This document shows positions 36,971 through 46,921 of a stretch of 64,000 nucleotides of DNA, piece by piece (the first letter of the stretch is position 1; the number at the start of each line of letters is the position of its first letter). Below the pieces are notes generated by a model. That model did no database searches. It was not told where the DNA came from and saw only the letters and a list, made by a program, of their open reading frames with translations. The translations under genes were made by a program, and so were the position numbers. The DNA is from Paenibacillus anaericanus (lineage in GTDB: Bacteria; Bacillota; Bacilli; Paenibacillales; Paenibacillaceae), in assembly GCF_003994475.1 (NCBI RefSeq), contig NZ_RZNY01000021.1, positions 1 through 64,000 on the forward strand. The letters run 5' to 3'.

Positions 36971-39900
36971 TTGAATATTCACACTATGAGAAAATCATAT
37001 CCAAGGCTTACAGCTATAGTGTTGGTAGTTACATTGGTGGTTTCGGGTTTGCCACTTACTGTGTATGCAGGTGATACATGGCCATTTAAGGAAGAAAGTG
37101 CGCATGGGCAGAACCAGCCAAATGTACATGGATACACCAGTGGACAAATTATGGAATGGAGTCCAGAAACTGATCCGGATGCTGAAAAGTTAAGAGCCCA
37201 CGTACCTCTACAAAATCGAATTGATGCATTTACAGCGACACAAGCAAATCCTAATTTATCTCCAGATGTGAAAATGACTAATGTCTCGGGCGATTATGGA
37301 AACGCTTTTATCGAGAATGCAGCCTATACAAATAAATTTGCACAGTATCATTTCAATTTCTGGCAATATGTTGATTATTATTCTCCTTGGCATGGTACAG
37401 CTACGGCTTATACACCAGCAGAATATTACGACGACTTGGCTCAAAGTAATTGGCAGCAGAAATGGTTCGAATTCGGTATGTTGAATATCCCGAACCCGAC
37501 CTATACGGACGCAGCTCATAAAAATGGTGTATTGTCTTTAGCGGGAATTTTCTTCTCTAACAATGACCGTGGACAACAAACGTATAAACAAATGATCGTT
37601 AAGGATGAGAATGGTAACTTTCCTGTAGCGGAAAAAATGGCCGAGATGGCCAACTACTTTGGCTACGATGGATATTTCATCAACCAAGAGGAAGTTAGTC
37701 CTAACGTTGCGGTAGGGGATATCCCAGATTACATCGCATTTATGAAAGCGCTACAAAAGTCAGGGTTATATGTACAATGGTACGATTCACTAAGTATCGC
37801 GAATGGCGCCAATACATTTGCCAGAACCTTTAATGATAATAATATTTCATTCTTGTATGACAAGAATACCGGTGAGAAAGTATCGCAATCCTTTTTCTTT
37901 GATTATGGTGTGGGGAGTACTCAAATTAACAGCGCAAAAACCTACATTAATAATTTGAATAGTACTTATGGAACAAACTATAACATTTATGATATCGGTT
38001 TCGCAGGACTTGAAGGGGGGCGAGACAGATTTAAACAAGCAAATGGAACTGCTATCAACAAATTACTTAGTAATGGAGTACCACAATTAAGCGTTGCTAC
38101 ATTAGGGGCAGATTTTGTTCATGCTGGTCTTGATGAGGATATGAATAAATCTTGGCCTATTAGTAACAGATCAGACAATGATTATCAATGGATGACTAAC
38201 TTGCGTGATCAATTGTGGTGGTCTGGACCGAATGTAAACCCTGCAAATGTATCAGTGAGCGCTACAAACACGGTTAGTGACGTATACGCTGATAACAGAT
38301 ACTGGCCAGGGATTGCCTCGGTTATTACGGAACGATCAGTAGTGGGAGACTCAAACTTTTATACGAACTTCAACACTGGTCATGGTTTGTCTTACTATGT
38401 GAACGGTACTGAATCTAGTACTAGCGAATGGTCAAATATGAGTTTACAAGATATACCTGTAACTTGGCAGTGGTGGCAGGAGACAGCAGGTAAACAGCTT
38501 ACCGTTGATTTTGATTATGGTTCAAAATATAGTATTGCGGACACTGCCCGTTATAACTATGAGCAAATCGGTGGATTTAATGGTGGTAGCTCACTTGTAG
38601 TGAATGGAGAATTGGATGCGGAAAACTTCCTGCGTTTGTACAAGACTGATCTACAAGTTAACGGAAATTCTAAATTGTCGATTTCCTATAATAAACCTTC
38701 TGTAGATGATCAATCCAATATGTCTATCGGATTAGTTTTCGAAGATAATCCGACTGAGGTTGTTAAACTTCCTATCTCAGATAGTGGAAACAAAACGGCA
38801 GGCTGGTTAACAAAAGAAGTGGAATTAGGACAATATGACGGCAAATCCATAGCTGCTTTTGGCTTAGTATTTGACCCGGGACAAGACAAAGTTGCAAACT
38901 ATCAAATGAATATTGGACAGATCAGAGTATATGACGGTTCTGCTGTCAAACCATCTGCTCCAACAGGCTTAGGTATTACAGAAGCCTTTACGGATACAAA
39001 TGAGATGAACATTAAATGGAATATGGATACGGATTATTCCAAAGTGAAGCAATACAATGTATATGTAAATGACATCTTTGTTGGTGGCAAATATGACGAA
39101 GTATTTTATATCAAAAATCTTCCTGCACAATCAGGAGTATTGAAGGTAGTTCCTGTAGGTGCTGACGGTCTTGAGGGTGATGCAGCAACGCTAAACTTTG
39201 ATCTGACTGCTGCTGTATCAAATATTAGTGTTAATTCCGAAGAAAACGGAGATTTCACTGTGTCTTGGAGTAATGGTCAAGCTGCATCCGGTGATATCAA
39301 AGTACAAGTTCGCTCTGTGAACAAAATAACAACTCCAGTACCGGTATCAGAGGAAGTTGTGGTCCCTGCGGGTTCAGGAACAGCTACATTCACAGGAATG
39401 CCTGCAAACGGTGATGATTATATCGTGACGATCTCGTCAGGCAATACGAATTCGGTAAGCATGAGCGGCAACTTTATTGACAAGATCGTTGAACCCTATG
39501 CTGAAGCATGGTCATGGGACGGCGACACACTTAATTTGCCTATGCCTAATACGAGAGACTGGCGATATCTATATGTCTATGAAGACGGCAAACCTAGATC
39601 ATTTGCGACTACGTATAGTTCTGGAAACTTCGAGAAAATTTTTCGTGGACGCACAACAAAAGCGAGCTTGAGTTTCAAATCGACTGCTAGCAATGTACAT
39701 GTTGTAATGGAAGACTATGCAGGAAATTTATCTGAACAAGTAGATCTAGTGAAGAGTTATAATATTTCATTTGATTCTGATGGAGGGACGCCAGTACCAG
39801 CAGTAATCAAGGCAATTGCTGGAGCAAAAATTGAAGAGCCAACCGGTGTGGTTAAGGATGGATACGAGCTTGAGGGCTGGTATAACAATAATGTAAAGTG

Positions 39901-41947
39901 GAATTTCGCTGAAGATACAGTAACAGGTGGAATGACACTTAAAGCGCAGTGGGTTGAGAAGGCAACTGATGCCCCAACAGTCAGTATATTAGAAGATGGG
40001 ACTTTTCGAGCAGGAACGACTGCCAATCTTACAACTGTAGTTACAGGTACAGGAGAATTAACTTATGCTTGGTACTTGGATGATGGTAGCGGTTATGGTG
40101 ATTCGCTTGGAACTGAGTCCAGCTATACAATACCTGTAGTTGATGAAAACATGAATGGTTATAAATACAAAGTGGTCGTCACTAATGAAACAGGATTAAC
40201 AGGTGAGTCGGAGATTTCATTGAACATACTCCCTGCGGATACAGAGTGGGTGGCACCTGATTTCGTGACTGATCTCGAAGCTAGTAAAATCGTTAATGAA
40301 GGTGAAGAGGCAAATCTGTTTATTGTTACTAGTGGAGATGTAGAATCTATCACTTGGGAAGTGAAATCCCAGGATGAGGAAACGTGGAATGCACAAACAG
40401 TGACTTCAGCAGTATATACATTTACGGCTACATCTGAAGATAACGGTAAAGGGTTCCGTGTGGTACTGCAAGGAAAAGAGGGAGTCGAACCTGCTACAAG
40501 AACGAGTACGGAAATGACTCTTACGGTAACCCCAAAAGCTGATTTATCGGAATGGAATCGTTTATCTGGGCTTCTAACCGGTATCGATGCTTTGGTGAAT
40601 AATGACCAGTATACCGCAAAATCTATCGCAGACTTGAAAGCCCACAATGCGTATACAGAGGCTAAATCATTAACACCAGACTCTTCGATCGAACTGATTA
40701 AACAAGCTTATGTTAACTTGGTTAATGCCAAACAGGAGATTCTAGTTGTATTCGTTCCTGTAACACCTCCTGACTCTGGTTCAGACACAGACACAGGTTC
40801 TGGCTCTGGCTCTGCTTCGGTTGAGACACCTGCACCAACACCAGTTCCGGTTCCATCTAACCCGAATAAAGTGGTGGTATCGGCTGGAGAGTTAAGAAAA
40901 TTGTCAGATAACGGAGTCGTAGTTATTTCTATTGGTTCTGAAGTTATAGAAGTGGAACTTCCAGCTGATACTGGAAACCTACTGGGAGAGAATCAACTAA
41001 CGATTCAATTCGAGGGGGCAACTCTAGGGATTGCACCTGAATTGTTACAGCAATTGAGAGATACATTAACTACGGAGCAACTTGCTGGGGGTAAGATTCA
41101 GGTCAAAGTGACTCCTAAAAAATCGATAGAAGAAGATGTTATAAATGGCGGACCGCATACTTCACTTCAAGGTAACGCTGTTGAGCTTGATATCAGCATT
41201 GTAGCGACAGATGGTACAGTACACCGTATTTCAAACTTAGTGAAGCCTGTAAAATTGAGTTTGCCAATTGATGCTACCATGAATGCTGATTTACTAGGCA
41301 TTTATAAAATTGCAGACAATGGTTCATTAATTTATCTTGGTGGTAGTCGTGTTGCTAATTCAATGGAAGTAGAGGTTGATACCTTAGGTACTTATGTTCT
41401 ACTTGAATACACAATGAATTTTGAAGATGTTCCTGAGAGCCATTGGGCAGCGAATAGCATTCGGATATTGGCTGCGAAGCATTTGATTCAAGGTGCTTCA
41501 GAGGGACAATATCAACCAAACCGTACTATAACGAGAGCAGAATTTATCAAGATTGTAGCAAATGCACTGAACTTGAAAGACAAAGCAACACTAGCGTTTA
41601 GCGATGTAGCTGTGGGTGCTTGGTACGAAGAGGATTTAGCCAAAATGGTCAAATACGGGCTTGTAAGCGGACGGACATCTGATCATTTTGAACCCAATGC
41701 TAACATTAGTCGACAAGAGATCGTTATGATTCTAATGCGTGCTTATGCAATGGAACATGGTAATGAACCTCATAATAGTTCAACTGAGTTTAGCGATGAG
41801 GCGCAAATAGCTTCATGGGCAAAAGATAGCGTTCAAAGAGCAGTAGCTCTAGGGTTGGTAAAAGGACGTATTGGAAATCAATTTGCTCCAAATGATTTGG
41901 CAACAAGAGCGGAAGCGGCTCAATTTATCCTGAACTATTTAAAGTAA
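36971..41947 (+). CDS. SLH-anchored GH85 endo-beta-N-acetylglucosaminidase
   Basis: 1658 residues. Signal peptide to about residue 33 (LTVYAG). Residues 60-500 are a GH85 catalytic region; N238 and E240 in GYFINQEEV match the Asn/Glu pair of ENGases, which cut between the two core GlcNAc residues of N-glycans. Then a beta-sandwich, fibronectin-like parts, an InlB/Listeria-Bacteroides-type repeat (about 931-996: FDSDGGTPVP, GYELEGWYNNN), Ig-like segments, a FIVAR-like helix pair (about 1195-1255), a Ser-Gly-Thr linker, and three SLH domains (about 1482-1658) that bind secondary wall polymer. TTG start chosen by ribosome-site spacing. Acts at the cell surface. Confidence 0.9.
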   Translation: MNIHTMRKSYPRLTAIVLVVTLVVSGLPLTVYAGDTWPFKEESAHGQNQPNVHGYTSGQIMEWSPETDPDAEKLRAHVPLQNRIDAFTATQANPNLSPDVKMTNVSGDYGNAFIENAAYTNKFAQYHFNFWQYVDYYSPWHGTATAYTPAEYYDDLAQSNWQQKWFEFGMLNIPNPTYTDAAHKNGVLSLAGIFFSNNDRGQQTYKQMIVKDENGNFPVAEKMAEMANYFGYDGYFINQEEVSPNVAVGDIPDYIAFMKALQKSGLYVQWYDSLSIANGANTFARTFNDNNISFLYDKNTGEKVSQSFFFDYGVGSTQINSAKTYINNLNSTYGTNYNIYDIGFAGLEGGRDRFKQANGTAINKLLSNGVPQLSVATLGADFVHAGLDEDMNKSWPISNRSDNDYQWMTNLRDQLWWSGPNVNPANVSVSATNTVSDVYADNRYWPGIASVITERSVVGDSNFYTNFNTGHGLSYYVNGTESSTSEWSNMSLQDIPVTWQWWQETAGKQLTVDFDYGSKYSIADTARYNYEQIGGFNGGSSLVVNGELDAENFLRLYKTDLQVNGNSKLSISYNKPSVDDQSNMSIGLVFEDNPTEVVKLPISDSGNKTAGWLTKEVELGQYDGKSIAAFGLVFDPGQDKVANYQMNIGQIRVYDGSAVKPSAPTGLGITEAFTDTNEMNIKWNMDTDYSKVKQYNVYVNDIFVGGKYDEVFYIKNLPAQSGVLKVVPVGADGLEGDAATLNFDLTAAVSNISVNSEENGDFTVSWSNGQAASGDIKVQVRSVNKITTPVPVSEEVVVPAGSGTATFTGMPANGDDYIVTISSGNTNSVSMSGNFIDKIVEPYAEAWSWDGDTLNLPMPNTRDWRYLYVYEDGKPRSFATTYSSGNFEKIFRGRTTKASLSFKSTASNVHVVMEDYAGNLSEQVDLVKSYNISFDSDGGTPVPAVIKAIAGAKIEEPTGVVKDGYELEGWYNNNVKWNFAEDTVTGGMTLKAQWVEKATDAPTVSILEDGTFRAGTTANLTTVVTGTGELTYAWYLDDGSGYGDSLGTESSYTIPVVDENMNGYKYKVVVTNETGLTGESEISLNILPADTEWVAPDFVTDLEASKIVNEGEEANLFIVTSGDVESITWEVKSQDEETWNAQTVTSAVYTFTATSEDNGKGFRVVLQGKEGVEPATRTSTEMTLTVTPKADLSEWNRLSGLLTGIDALVNNDQYTAKSIADLKAHNAYTEAKSLTPDSSIELIKQAYVNLVNAKQEILVVFVPVTPPDSGSDTDTGSGSGSASVETPAPTPVPVPSNPNKVVVSAGELRKLSDNGVVVISIGSEVIEVELPADTGNLLGENQLTIQFEGATLGIAPELLQQLRDTLTTEQLAGGKIQVKVTPKKSIEEDVINGGPHTSLQGNAVELDISIVATDGTVHRISNLVKPVKLSLPIDATMNADLLGIYKIADNGSLIYLGGSRVANSMEVEVDTLGTYVLLEYTMNFEDVPESHWAANSIRILAAKHLIQGASEGQYQPNRTITRAEFIKIVANALNLKDKATLAFSDVAVGAWYEEDLAKMVKYGLVSGRTSDHFEPNANISRQEIVMILMRAYAMEHGNEPHNSSTEFSDEAQIASWAKDSVQRAVALGLVKGRIGNQFAPNDLATRAEAAQFILNYLK

Positions 41948-41967
41948 TAATAAAGCCGTAGTGAGGA

Positions 41968-42005
41968 AGACTGCCGATCCTGTTAAGGAATCGGCAGTCT
42001 TTTTG
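41968..42005 (+). terminator. Intrinsic terminator after the GH85 gene
   Basis: AGACTGCCGAT pairs with ATCGGCAGTCT, followed by a T run. Confidence 0.92.
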
Positions 42006-42108
42006 TTGTGGGATGTATGTCATACCTATGCTAGTAGGCATGTAGTATATTTATGGAAATCTAGATCAGTTGATGAAGAGAACTAAAGGGAAGGAGAAGA
42101 GTAAACAA

Positions 42109-42972
42109 ATGATAAAAGAATGTAATCTAGAAGAAATTAAATCTTGTGCCGATTTAGCCTTTAAGCTTAACAGCAAACCAGAAAGTAGCTCAGCTTATTG
42201 CAGTAAAAAATATGATTCTATCTGCAAAGATTTCGAACATATGATAAGTGATGAAGAACATGCCGTTGTAGGTTATTATGAAGCAGATAAGTTAGTTGGT
42301 GTTATGGGCTTTTTTGTAGATGTAGACAAACATACGGCAGATTGTGTTGGACCGTTTATTGATGATGCTAGTTTTCTTGATATAGCAAAAGATATACTGG
42401 ATTTTGCAAAAACACTCCTAAATGAATCCACCCGCTTTAATTTTTATTTTGATCAAAGGAACACAGATTGTTTAAAACTAATGAAATTATTGAATGCAAA
42501 TTACAATGGTAATGAGTGCTCTCTTAAGTTAGAACGTATAAATTACATACCTAAAAGTATCGAAGTGAATATTGAATTAATCTCTGCTGAGAATAGCGAT
42601 GAATTAATAAAACTGCACGATAACATATTCCCTGGCACATATGTCTCGGGTACGGATATTATTAAGTCCCTAGGGAGAAATAGGCAAGCATACTGCATCT
42701 TTGAACAGGGTGTTATGGTTGGGTATGGTGTGCTAAGACTCGATGAGGGGAGCTCCAACCTCTGCGTAGAGATTCTTGCTGTGGATGAACAATTCCGTGG
42801 TAAAGGTTACGGTAAAGCGCTGTTAAGCAATTCATTAAAGCAAGCATTTAGTGATGAGTCTATTAAATCTGTGTATTTAATTGTGGATGATCCAAACTCA
42901 GTTGCTAAAAATTTGTACTTCTCTTATGGGTTTGAGCTTGAGGTTGAGAACCTATCCTATAGCGTAAAATAA
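42109..42972 (+). CDS. GNAT-family N-acetyltransferase
   Basis: 287 residues from ATG 42109 (AAGGAGAAG about 10 bases upstream; upstream TTG 42070 and ATG 42073 lack one). Two GNAT-like halves; only the C-terminal one has the acetyl-CoA loop, VDEQFRGKGYGKALL, with a following NLYFSYGFE beta-bulge motif. Substrate unknown. Lower GC than its neighbours. Ends at a bidirectional terminator. Confidence 0.83.
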   Translation: MIKECNLEEIKSCADLAFKLNSKPESSSAYCSKKYDSICKDFEHMISDEEHAVVGYYEADKLVGVMGFFVDVDKHTADCVGPFIDDASFLDIAKDILDFAKTLLNESTRFNFYFDQRNTDCLKLMKLLNANYNGNECSLKLERINYIPKSIEVNIELISAENSDELIKLHDNIFPGTYVSGTDIIKSLGRNRQAYCIFEQGVMVGYGVLRLDEGSSNLCVEILAVDEQFRGKGYGKALLSNSLKQAFSDESIKSVYLIVDDPNSVAKNLYFSYGFELEVENLSYSVK

Positions 42973-43012
42973 TTGGGATCCGAATATGTAGTGATATCAA
43001 TGGATACGAAAA

Positions 43013-43050
43013 ACAAGCCTTACAAGTGGTCGCCCGCTTGTAAGGCTTGT
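43013..43050. terminator. Bidirectional intrinsic terminator
   Basis: Perfect 14-bp arms, ACAAGCCTTACAAG and its complement, around a 10-base loop, between the convergent GNAT and hemL genes. Confidence 0.85.
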
Positions 43051-43085
43051 TCGTTATAGCGTATATCATATTATTCTGAAATGTC

Positions 43086-44399
43086 TTATTTAGATGCCAT
43101 TTCTTTAAACGATGCCTCAACAGCTTCCAACGTGAAGTCAATATCTTCATCCGTATGGGCTGTAGTTAAGAACCAGGCTTCATATTTTGAAGGTGCCAGG
43201 TTGACACCTCGGTTCAGCATGTTGCGGAAGAATGCGCCAAACACTTCACCGTCTGTGTCTTGTGCCTCGTCATAATCGGTGACAGGATGATCACAGAAAT
43301 GAGTGGAGAAAGAGCCGCGGATGCGATTGATCGTAAGTGGGATTCCATGGCGCTTGGCTGAATCAGCGATACCATCAGTCAATCGTATAGTAAGGCGTTC
43401 CATCTCTTCATATACGCCTTCGCCCTGCAGTACTTCTAAGCAAGCGATACCAGCGGAGATGGAAGCCGGATTACCTGCCATCGTACCCGCTTGATAAGTT
43501 GGGCCGAGTGGAGCAACCTGCTCCATAACTTCTTTGCTACCACCATAAGCGCCAATCGGCAGGCCGCCACCAATGATTTTGCCAAGTGCAGTAAGATCAG
43601 GCTTGATAGCCTCATGGTTAGCAAGACCTTCATAGGTTTGTGCTGAACCATAATGGAAACGGAAAGCGGTGATGACCTCATCATAAATGACGAGTGCTCC
43701 GTATTGGCGAGCCAGACGGCAGAGATCCTCGAGGAATCCTGCTTTGGGCATAACCATACCAAAGTTACCTACGATCGGTTCAACCATGACGGCTGCCACG
43801 TCGTCTCCCCATTTCTCAAGAGCTGCATGTAGTGCTTCAGCATTGTTAAATGGTACGGTGATAACCTCCTGCGCTAGACTGGCAGGAATTCCAGCGCTAT
43901 CTGGAATCCCAAGCGTGGAGGGACCTGAACCTGCAGCGACTAGAACCAGGTCCGAATGACCATGATAACAACCCGCAAATTTGATGATTTTATTACGTTT
44001 CGTATAAGCACGTGCCACACGAATCGTCGTCATAACAGCTTCGGTTCCTGAATTGACGAAACGCACCTTGTCCATGGAAGGAATAGCTTCCTTCAGCATC
44101 TTGGCAAGCTTGATTTCAAGCTCCGTAGGTGTTCCGTATAGAGTACCGTTTGCAGCGGCTTCAGTTATAGCTTGTGTAATATGCGGATGTGCATGTCCAG
44201 TAATGATTGGCCCATAGGCAGCTAAGTAGTCGACATATTTATTGCCATCAACATCCCAGAAATGTGCGCCTTGACCTTTACTCATAAAAACAGGTGCCCC
44301 GCCACCGACCGCTTTAAATGAGCGAGAGGGACTATTGACACCACCGACAATATGTTTGAGTGCTTCTTCATATAAATATTCAGATTTGGTACGGTTCAT
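43086..44399 (-). CDS. hemL: Glutamate-1-semialdehyde 2,1-aminomutase (GsaB-type)
   Basis: 437 residues. PLP enzyme making 5-aminolevulinate from glutamate-1-semialdehyde, for heme. [34 protein letters not shown] and the Schiff-base lysine in [18 protein letters not shown] resemble the second Bacillus paralogue GsaB more than canonical HemL. The bcp gene nearby fits the Bacillus gsaB-ygaF order. A canonical hemL with the other heme genes may exist elsewhere. GAAAGGAAG precedes the ATG. Confidence 0.93.
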   Translation of the reverse strand: MNRTKSEYLYEEALKHIVGGVNSPSRSFKAVGGGAPVFMSKGQGAHFWDVDGNKYVDYLAAYGPIITGHAHPHITQAITEAAANGTLYGTPTELEIKLAKMLKEAIPSMDKVRFVNSGTEAVMTTIRVARAYTKRNKIIKFAGCYHGHSDLVLVAAGSGPSTLGIPDSAGIPASLAQEVITVPFNNAEALHAALEKWGDDVAAVMVEPIVGNFGMVMPKAGFLEDLCRLARQYGALVIYDEVITAFRFHYGSAQTYEGLANHEAIKPDLTALGKIIGGGLPIGAYGGSKEVMEQVAPLGPTYQAGTMAGNPASISAGIACLEVLQGEGVYEEMERLTIRLTDGIADSAKRHGIPLTINRIRGSFSTHFCDHPVTDYDEAQDTDGEVFGAFFRNMLNRGVNLAPSKYEAWFLTTAHTDEDIDFTLEAVEASFKEMASK

Positions 44400-44459
44400 G
44401 AATTAAAACTTCCTTTCGATAGTAGGTTCAAAAGAGATGAGGGTGAGGGACAAAACAAG

Positions 44460-44486
44460 CTCCCCAGAGCTTAAGGCTCTGAGGAG
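44460..44486 (-). terminator. Terminator overlapping the end of the LCP gene
   Basis: CTCC-c-CAGAGC pairs with GCTCTG-a-GGAG around TTAAG; on the minus strand it is followed by CTTGTTTTG. The stem includes the last codons of the gene. Confidence 0.55.
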
Positions 44487-45526
44487 GAAGGAGTGTCAGT
44501 ACTCGTCTTTTCTGAACTATTCCCAGTGTCGGTATTGGTTGTATTTGTGCTGCTATCTTCTGGAACTTCTGTTGTCTTATTAAGTACTTCCTGTACGTAA
44601 GCCTTCAATTCCTCTTCACTACGAACGCCAAGCACATCGGATCCTCCGATATTCTGCTCAATTAGCAGTGACATGGGTGGGATTTGCTCACTGGCGATAA
44701 TTTGGCTGTCATAGCCCACCGTGGCAAGCTTCCACATGTCATTGACGGAAAGATTGGTGTCGATGTAAGGATTAACTTTTTCAAGTATAGAAGGCAAACT
44801 CATGATAGCTGTAGTAGACTTCATTTTTGAAGCAAAAGCTTTAAGGAAATTACGTTGTCGTTCTGTTCGTGTAAAGTCGGACATGGCATCATGGCGGAAC
44901 CTTACATATTGAAGAGCCGTAGTTCCGTCCAAATGCTGTTGTCCCTCTTTCAAATCGATATCATATTCATGGTTATCTGCTTTACTACTATACTTCATGT
45001 CTTTCTCAACGTAGAAATCAACACCACCTACAGCATCAACCAAAGCGATGAAACCTTGGAAATCAGTGTACACGTAATACTGGATGGGGATTCCGAGTAA
45101 GTCGGATACAGCTTGCATCGCTGTATTTGGACCGTGTGTTATCGCTGTATTAATGCGATCTTTACCGTACTCTGGTATCTTAGTATAAGTATCACGCATA
45201 ATGGAGAAGAGATATCCTTTTTTGGATACTGGATCAATAGAAGCAACTAGCATTGTATCCGAACGAGGGACCTCACCTTTCTTCAAACCACGGGCATCAA
45301 CGCCCATTAGCAGGATGTTAACCCGCTCTGTACCTTCCCATTTAGGGGGCTCTGGTATTTGGGCTTCAGGAGGCTGGACATTATAAAAGGGAGAATTTTC
45401 ACCTTCCTTTTGGAAATTATCCACCTGGTTGTAAACGGCGATAAAATAATAAGCCGCGAGCCCGGCTATAGCGATCAAGACTCCAACAACAGACCAGATG
45501 ATCGCTCGCTTTGTGCGTTTCGTCAT
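44471..45526 (-). CDS. LytR-CpsA-Psr (LCP) family glycopolymer transferase
   Basis: 351 residues from ATG 45526 (AAAGGAAC upstream); TTG 45547 is a poorer start. One membrane helix near residues 10-32, then the extracellular LCP domain: ERVNILLMGVDAR, RSDTMLVASIDP, SIMRDTYTKIP, AITHGPNTAMQAV and LQYVRFRHDAMSDFTRTERQR supply the conserved Asp/Arg residues that hold the polyprenyl pyrophosphate. These enzymes attach teichoic acids or other glycopolymers to peptidoglycan. The C-terminal 40 residues are a Thr/Ser/Asn-rich tail. Confidence 0.93.
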   Translation of the reverse strand: MTKRTKRAIIWSVVGVLIAIAGLAAYYFIAVYNQVDNFQKEGENSPFYNVQPPEAQIPEPPKWEGTERVNILLMGVDARGLKKGEVPRSDTMLVASIDPVSKKGYLFSIMRDTYTKIPEYGKDRINTAITHGPNTAMQAVSDLLGIPIQYYVYTDFQGFIALVDAVGGVDFYVEKDMKYSSKADNHEYDIDLKEGQQHLDGTTALQYVRFRHDAMSDFTRTERQRNFLKAFASKMKSTTAIMSLPSILEKVNPYIDTNLSVNDMWKLATVGYDSQIIASEQIPPMSLLIEQNIGGSDVLGVRSEEELKAYVQEVLNKTTEVPEDSSTNTTNTDTGNSSEKTSTDTPSSSEP

Positions 45527-45658
45527 TATGTTCGTTCCTTTCACCAAAAAACGATAAGTTTTGTTTTAGTATGTAGTGCATTATATCATTACATTATAAT
45601 TTCTTTTGTAAATACAATCAATTTTCTATTTTACACAAACCAAGAGGAGGAATATGAC

Positions 45659-46135
45659 ATGTCAGAAATTCAAGTTAAAATAGGACAACCTGTACCAGAA
45701 TTTAAGTTACCCGCTAGTGGAGGGGGAGAGATTTCGCTGAGTCAATTCCGTGGGCAAAAGGTCGTCATTTATTTTTATCCCAAAAATATGACCCCGGCTT
45801 GTACGCAGGAAGCTTGTGACTTTCGTGATCTGAGTAGTGTATTTGCCGAGCACAATACCGTGGTATTTGGAATTAGCGGTGACACAGTAACCTCGCATGA
45901 TAAATTCATTATGAAGAAAGAGTTAACTTTTCCACTACTATCTGATGTAGATCATGAGGTATGTCGCATGTTCGGTGTCTGGCAGATCAAGAAGTTATAT
46001 GGACGAGAATATGAAGGAATTGTTCGTTCCACTTTTCTGATTGATGAGGAAGGAAGGCTGCTCAGAGAGTGGCGAGGTGTGAGAGTTAAGGGGCATACAG
46101 ATGAAGTGCTGGAGGCAGTAAAAGGAGGAATCTGA
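45659..46135 (+). CDS. bcp: Thioredoxin-dependent thiol peroxidase (Bcp/PrxQ)
   Basis: 158 residues from ATG 45659 (GAGGAGG eight bases upstream). Reduces hydrogen and organic peroxides. Peroxidatic C48 and resolving C53 in MTPACTQEACDF fit the atypical two-Cys PrxQ class, with the conserved Arg in GIVRSTFLIDEEG. Divergent from the LCP gene; the proximity to the GsaB gene matches Bacillus ygaF. Confidence 0.95.
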   Translation: MSEIQVKIGQPVPEFKLPASGGGEISLSQFRGQKVVIYFYPKNMTPACTQEACDFRDLSSVFAEHNTVVFGISGDTVTSHDKFIMKKELTFPLLSDVDHEVCRMFGVWQIKKLYGREYEGIVRSTFLIDEEGRLLREWRGVRVKGHTDEVLEAVKGGI

Positions 46136-46147
46136 TTTCCTTCTTTT

Positions 46148-46807
46148 TTAGTTTCGCCGTGATTTTGAAGGTTCGGCTTGTGGCTTCTTAAAGCGTTTAA
46201 GGTAGAAGGTATAAATACCCTTACGATAGCGAAGCAAAATATAGCCAAGGAGAAGCGCTACAATGGCAAGTGATGTCAATAATAAATACTTGATTGCTAG
46301 TTCGAATACTTTAGTCCATGCTGGTCCAAATACCTTGCCGATACTAAGGAATAGAATCGTCCATATTAAAGCACCACTGTATGCATATGCCGCAAATTTA
46401 CGAAAAGGGACAACGATAATTCCGGAGAAATAGCCAGTAAAGTGACGAATACCCGGAATGAAATAACCGAGGGAGATCAGTGAATAGCCATATTTTTCAA
46501 ACCAAAACTTCGTTTTGTCTAACTTCTGAGGGGAGAGGAATACCCATTTGCCGTATTTTGTGATGAAGGGAAGACCTACCTTCCGTCCAATCCAATAGGT
46601 GATGGTCATACCAAGTGTAGTACCCAAAAAGGACAGCGGAATGAGCCATTGTATGTCCAATACCCCTTTATAGGATAGAAACCCCGCATAAGCCATTGAT
46701 GTCTCGCCTGGAAAAGGGAGTGCAATGAATTCGAGCAATAAACCTACGAAAACAACCCAATATCCGTAATCATTAAATAATGCTTCTATTCTCTCAAGAA
46801 CTTCCAT
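46148..46807 (-). CDS. DedA-family membrane protein
   Basis: 219 residues from ATG 46807; ATG 46831 would add 8 residues. Signature ALPFPGETSMAYAGFLSYKG, the amphipathic GTTLGMTITYWIGRKVG, and GYFIPGIRHFTGYFSG, with about five membrane segments. DedA/PlsC-neighbour proteins act in lipid-carrier and phospholipid translocation; recent work assigns undecaprenyl phosphate flipping to some members. Convergent with bcp, 12 bases apart. Confidence 0.9.
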   Translation of the reverse strand: MEVLERIEALFNDYGYWVVFVGLLLEFIALPFPGETSMAYAGFLSYKGVLDIQWLIPLSFLGTTLGMTITYWIGRKVGLPFITKYGKWVFLSPQKLDKTKFWFEKYGYSLISLGYFIPGIRHFTGYFSGIIVVPFRKFAAYAYSGALIWTILFLSIGKVFGPAWTKVFELAIKYLLLTSLAIVALLLGYILLRYRKGIYTFYLKRFKKPQAEPSKSRRN

Positions 46808-46921
46808 TAATCCAATCACGCTCCAAATCATCTTCGTAACGCTAGTCTATTTCATTCTCTATCTTCATACAATCTACCAGAAAGCCAAATGAATCGTATA
46901 AACGGTGGAGGTAGAAGTGAT

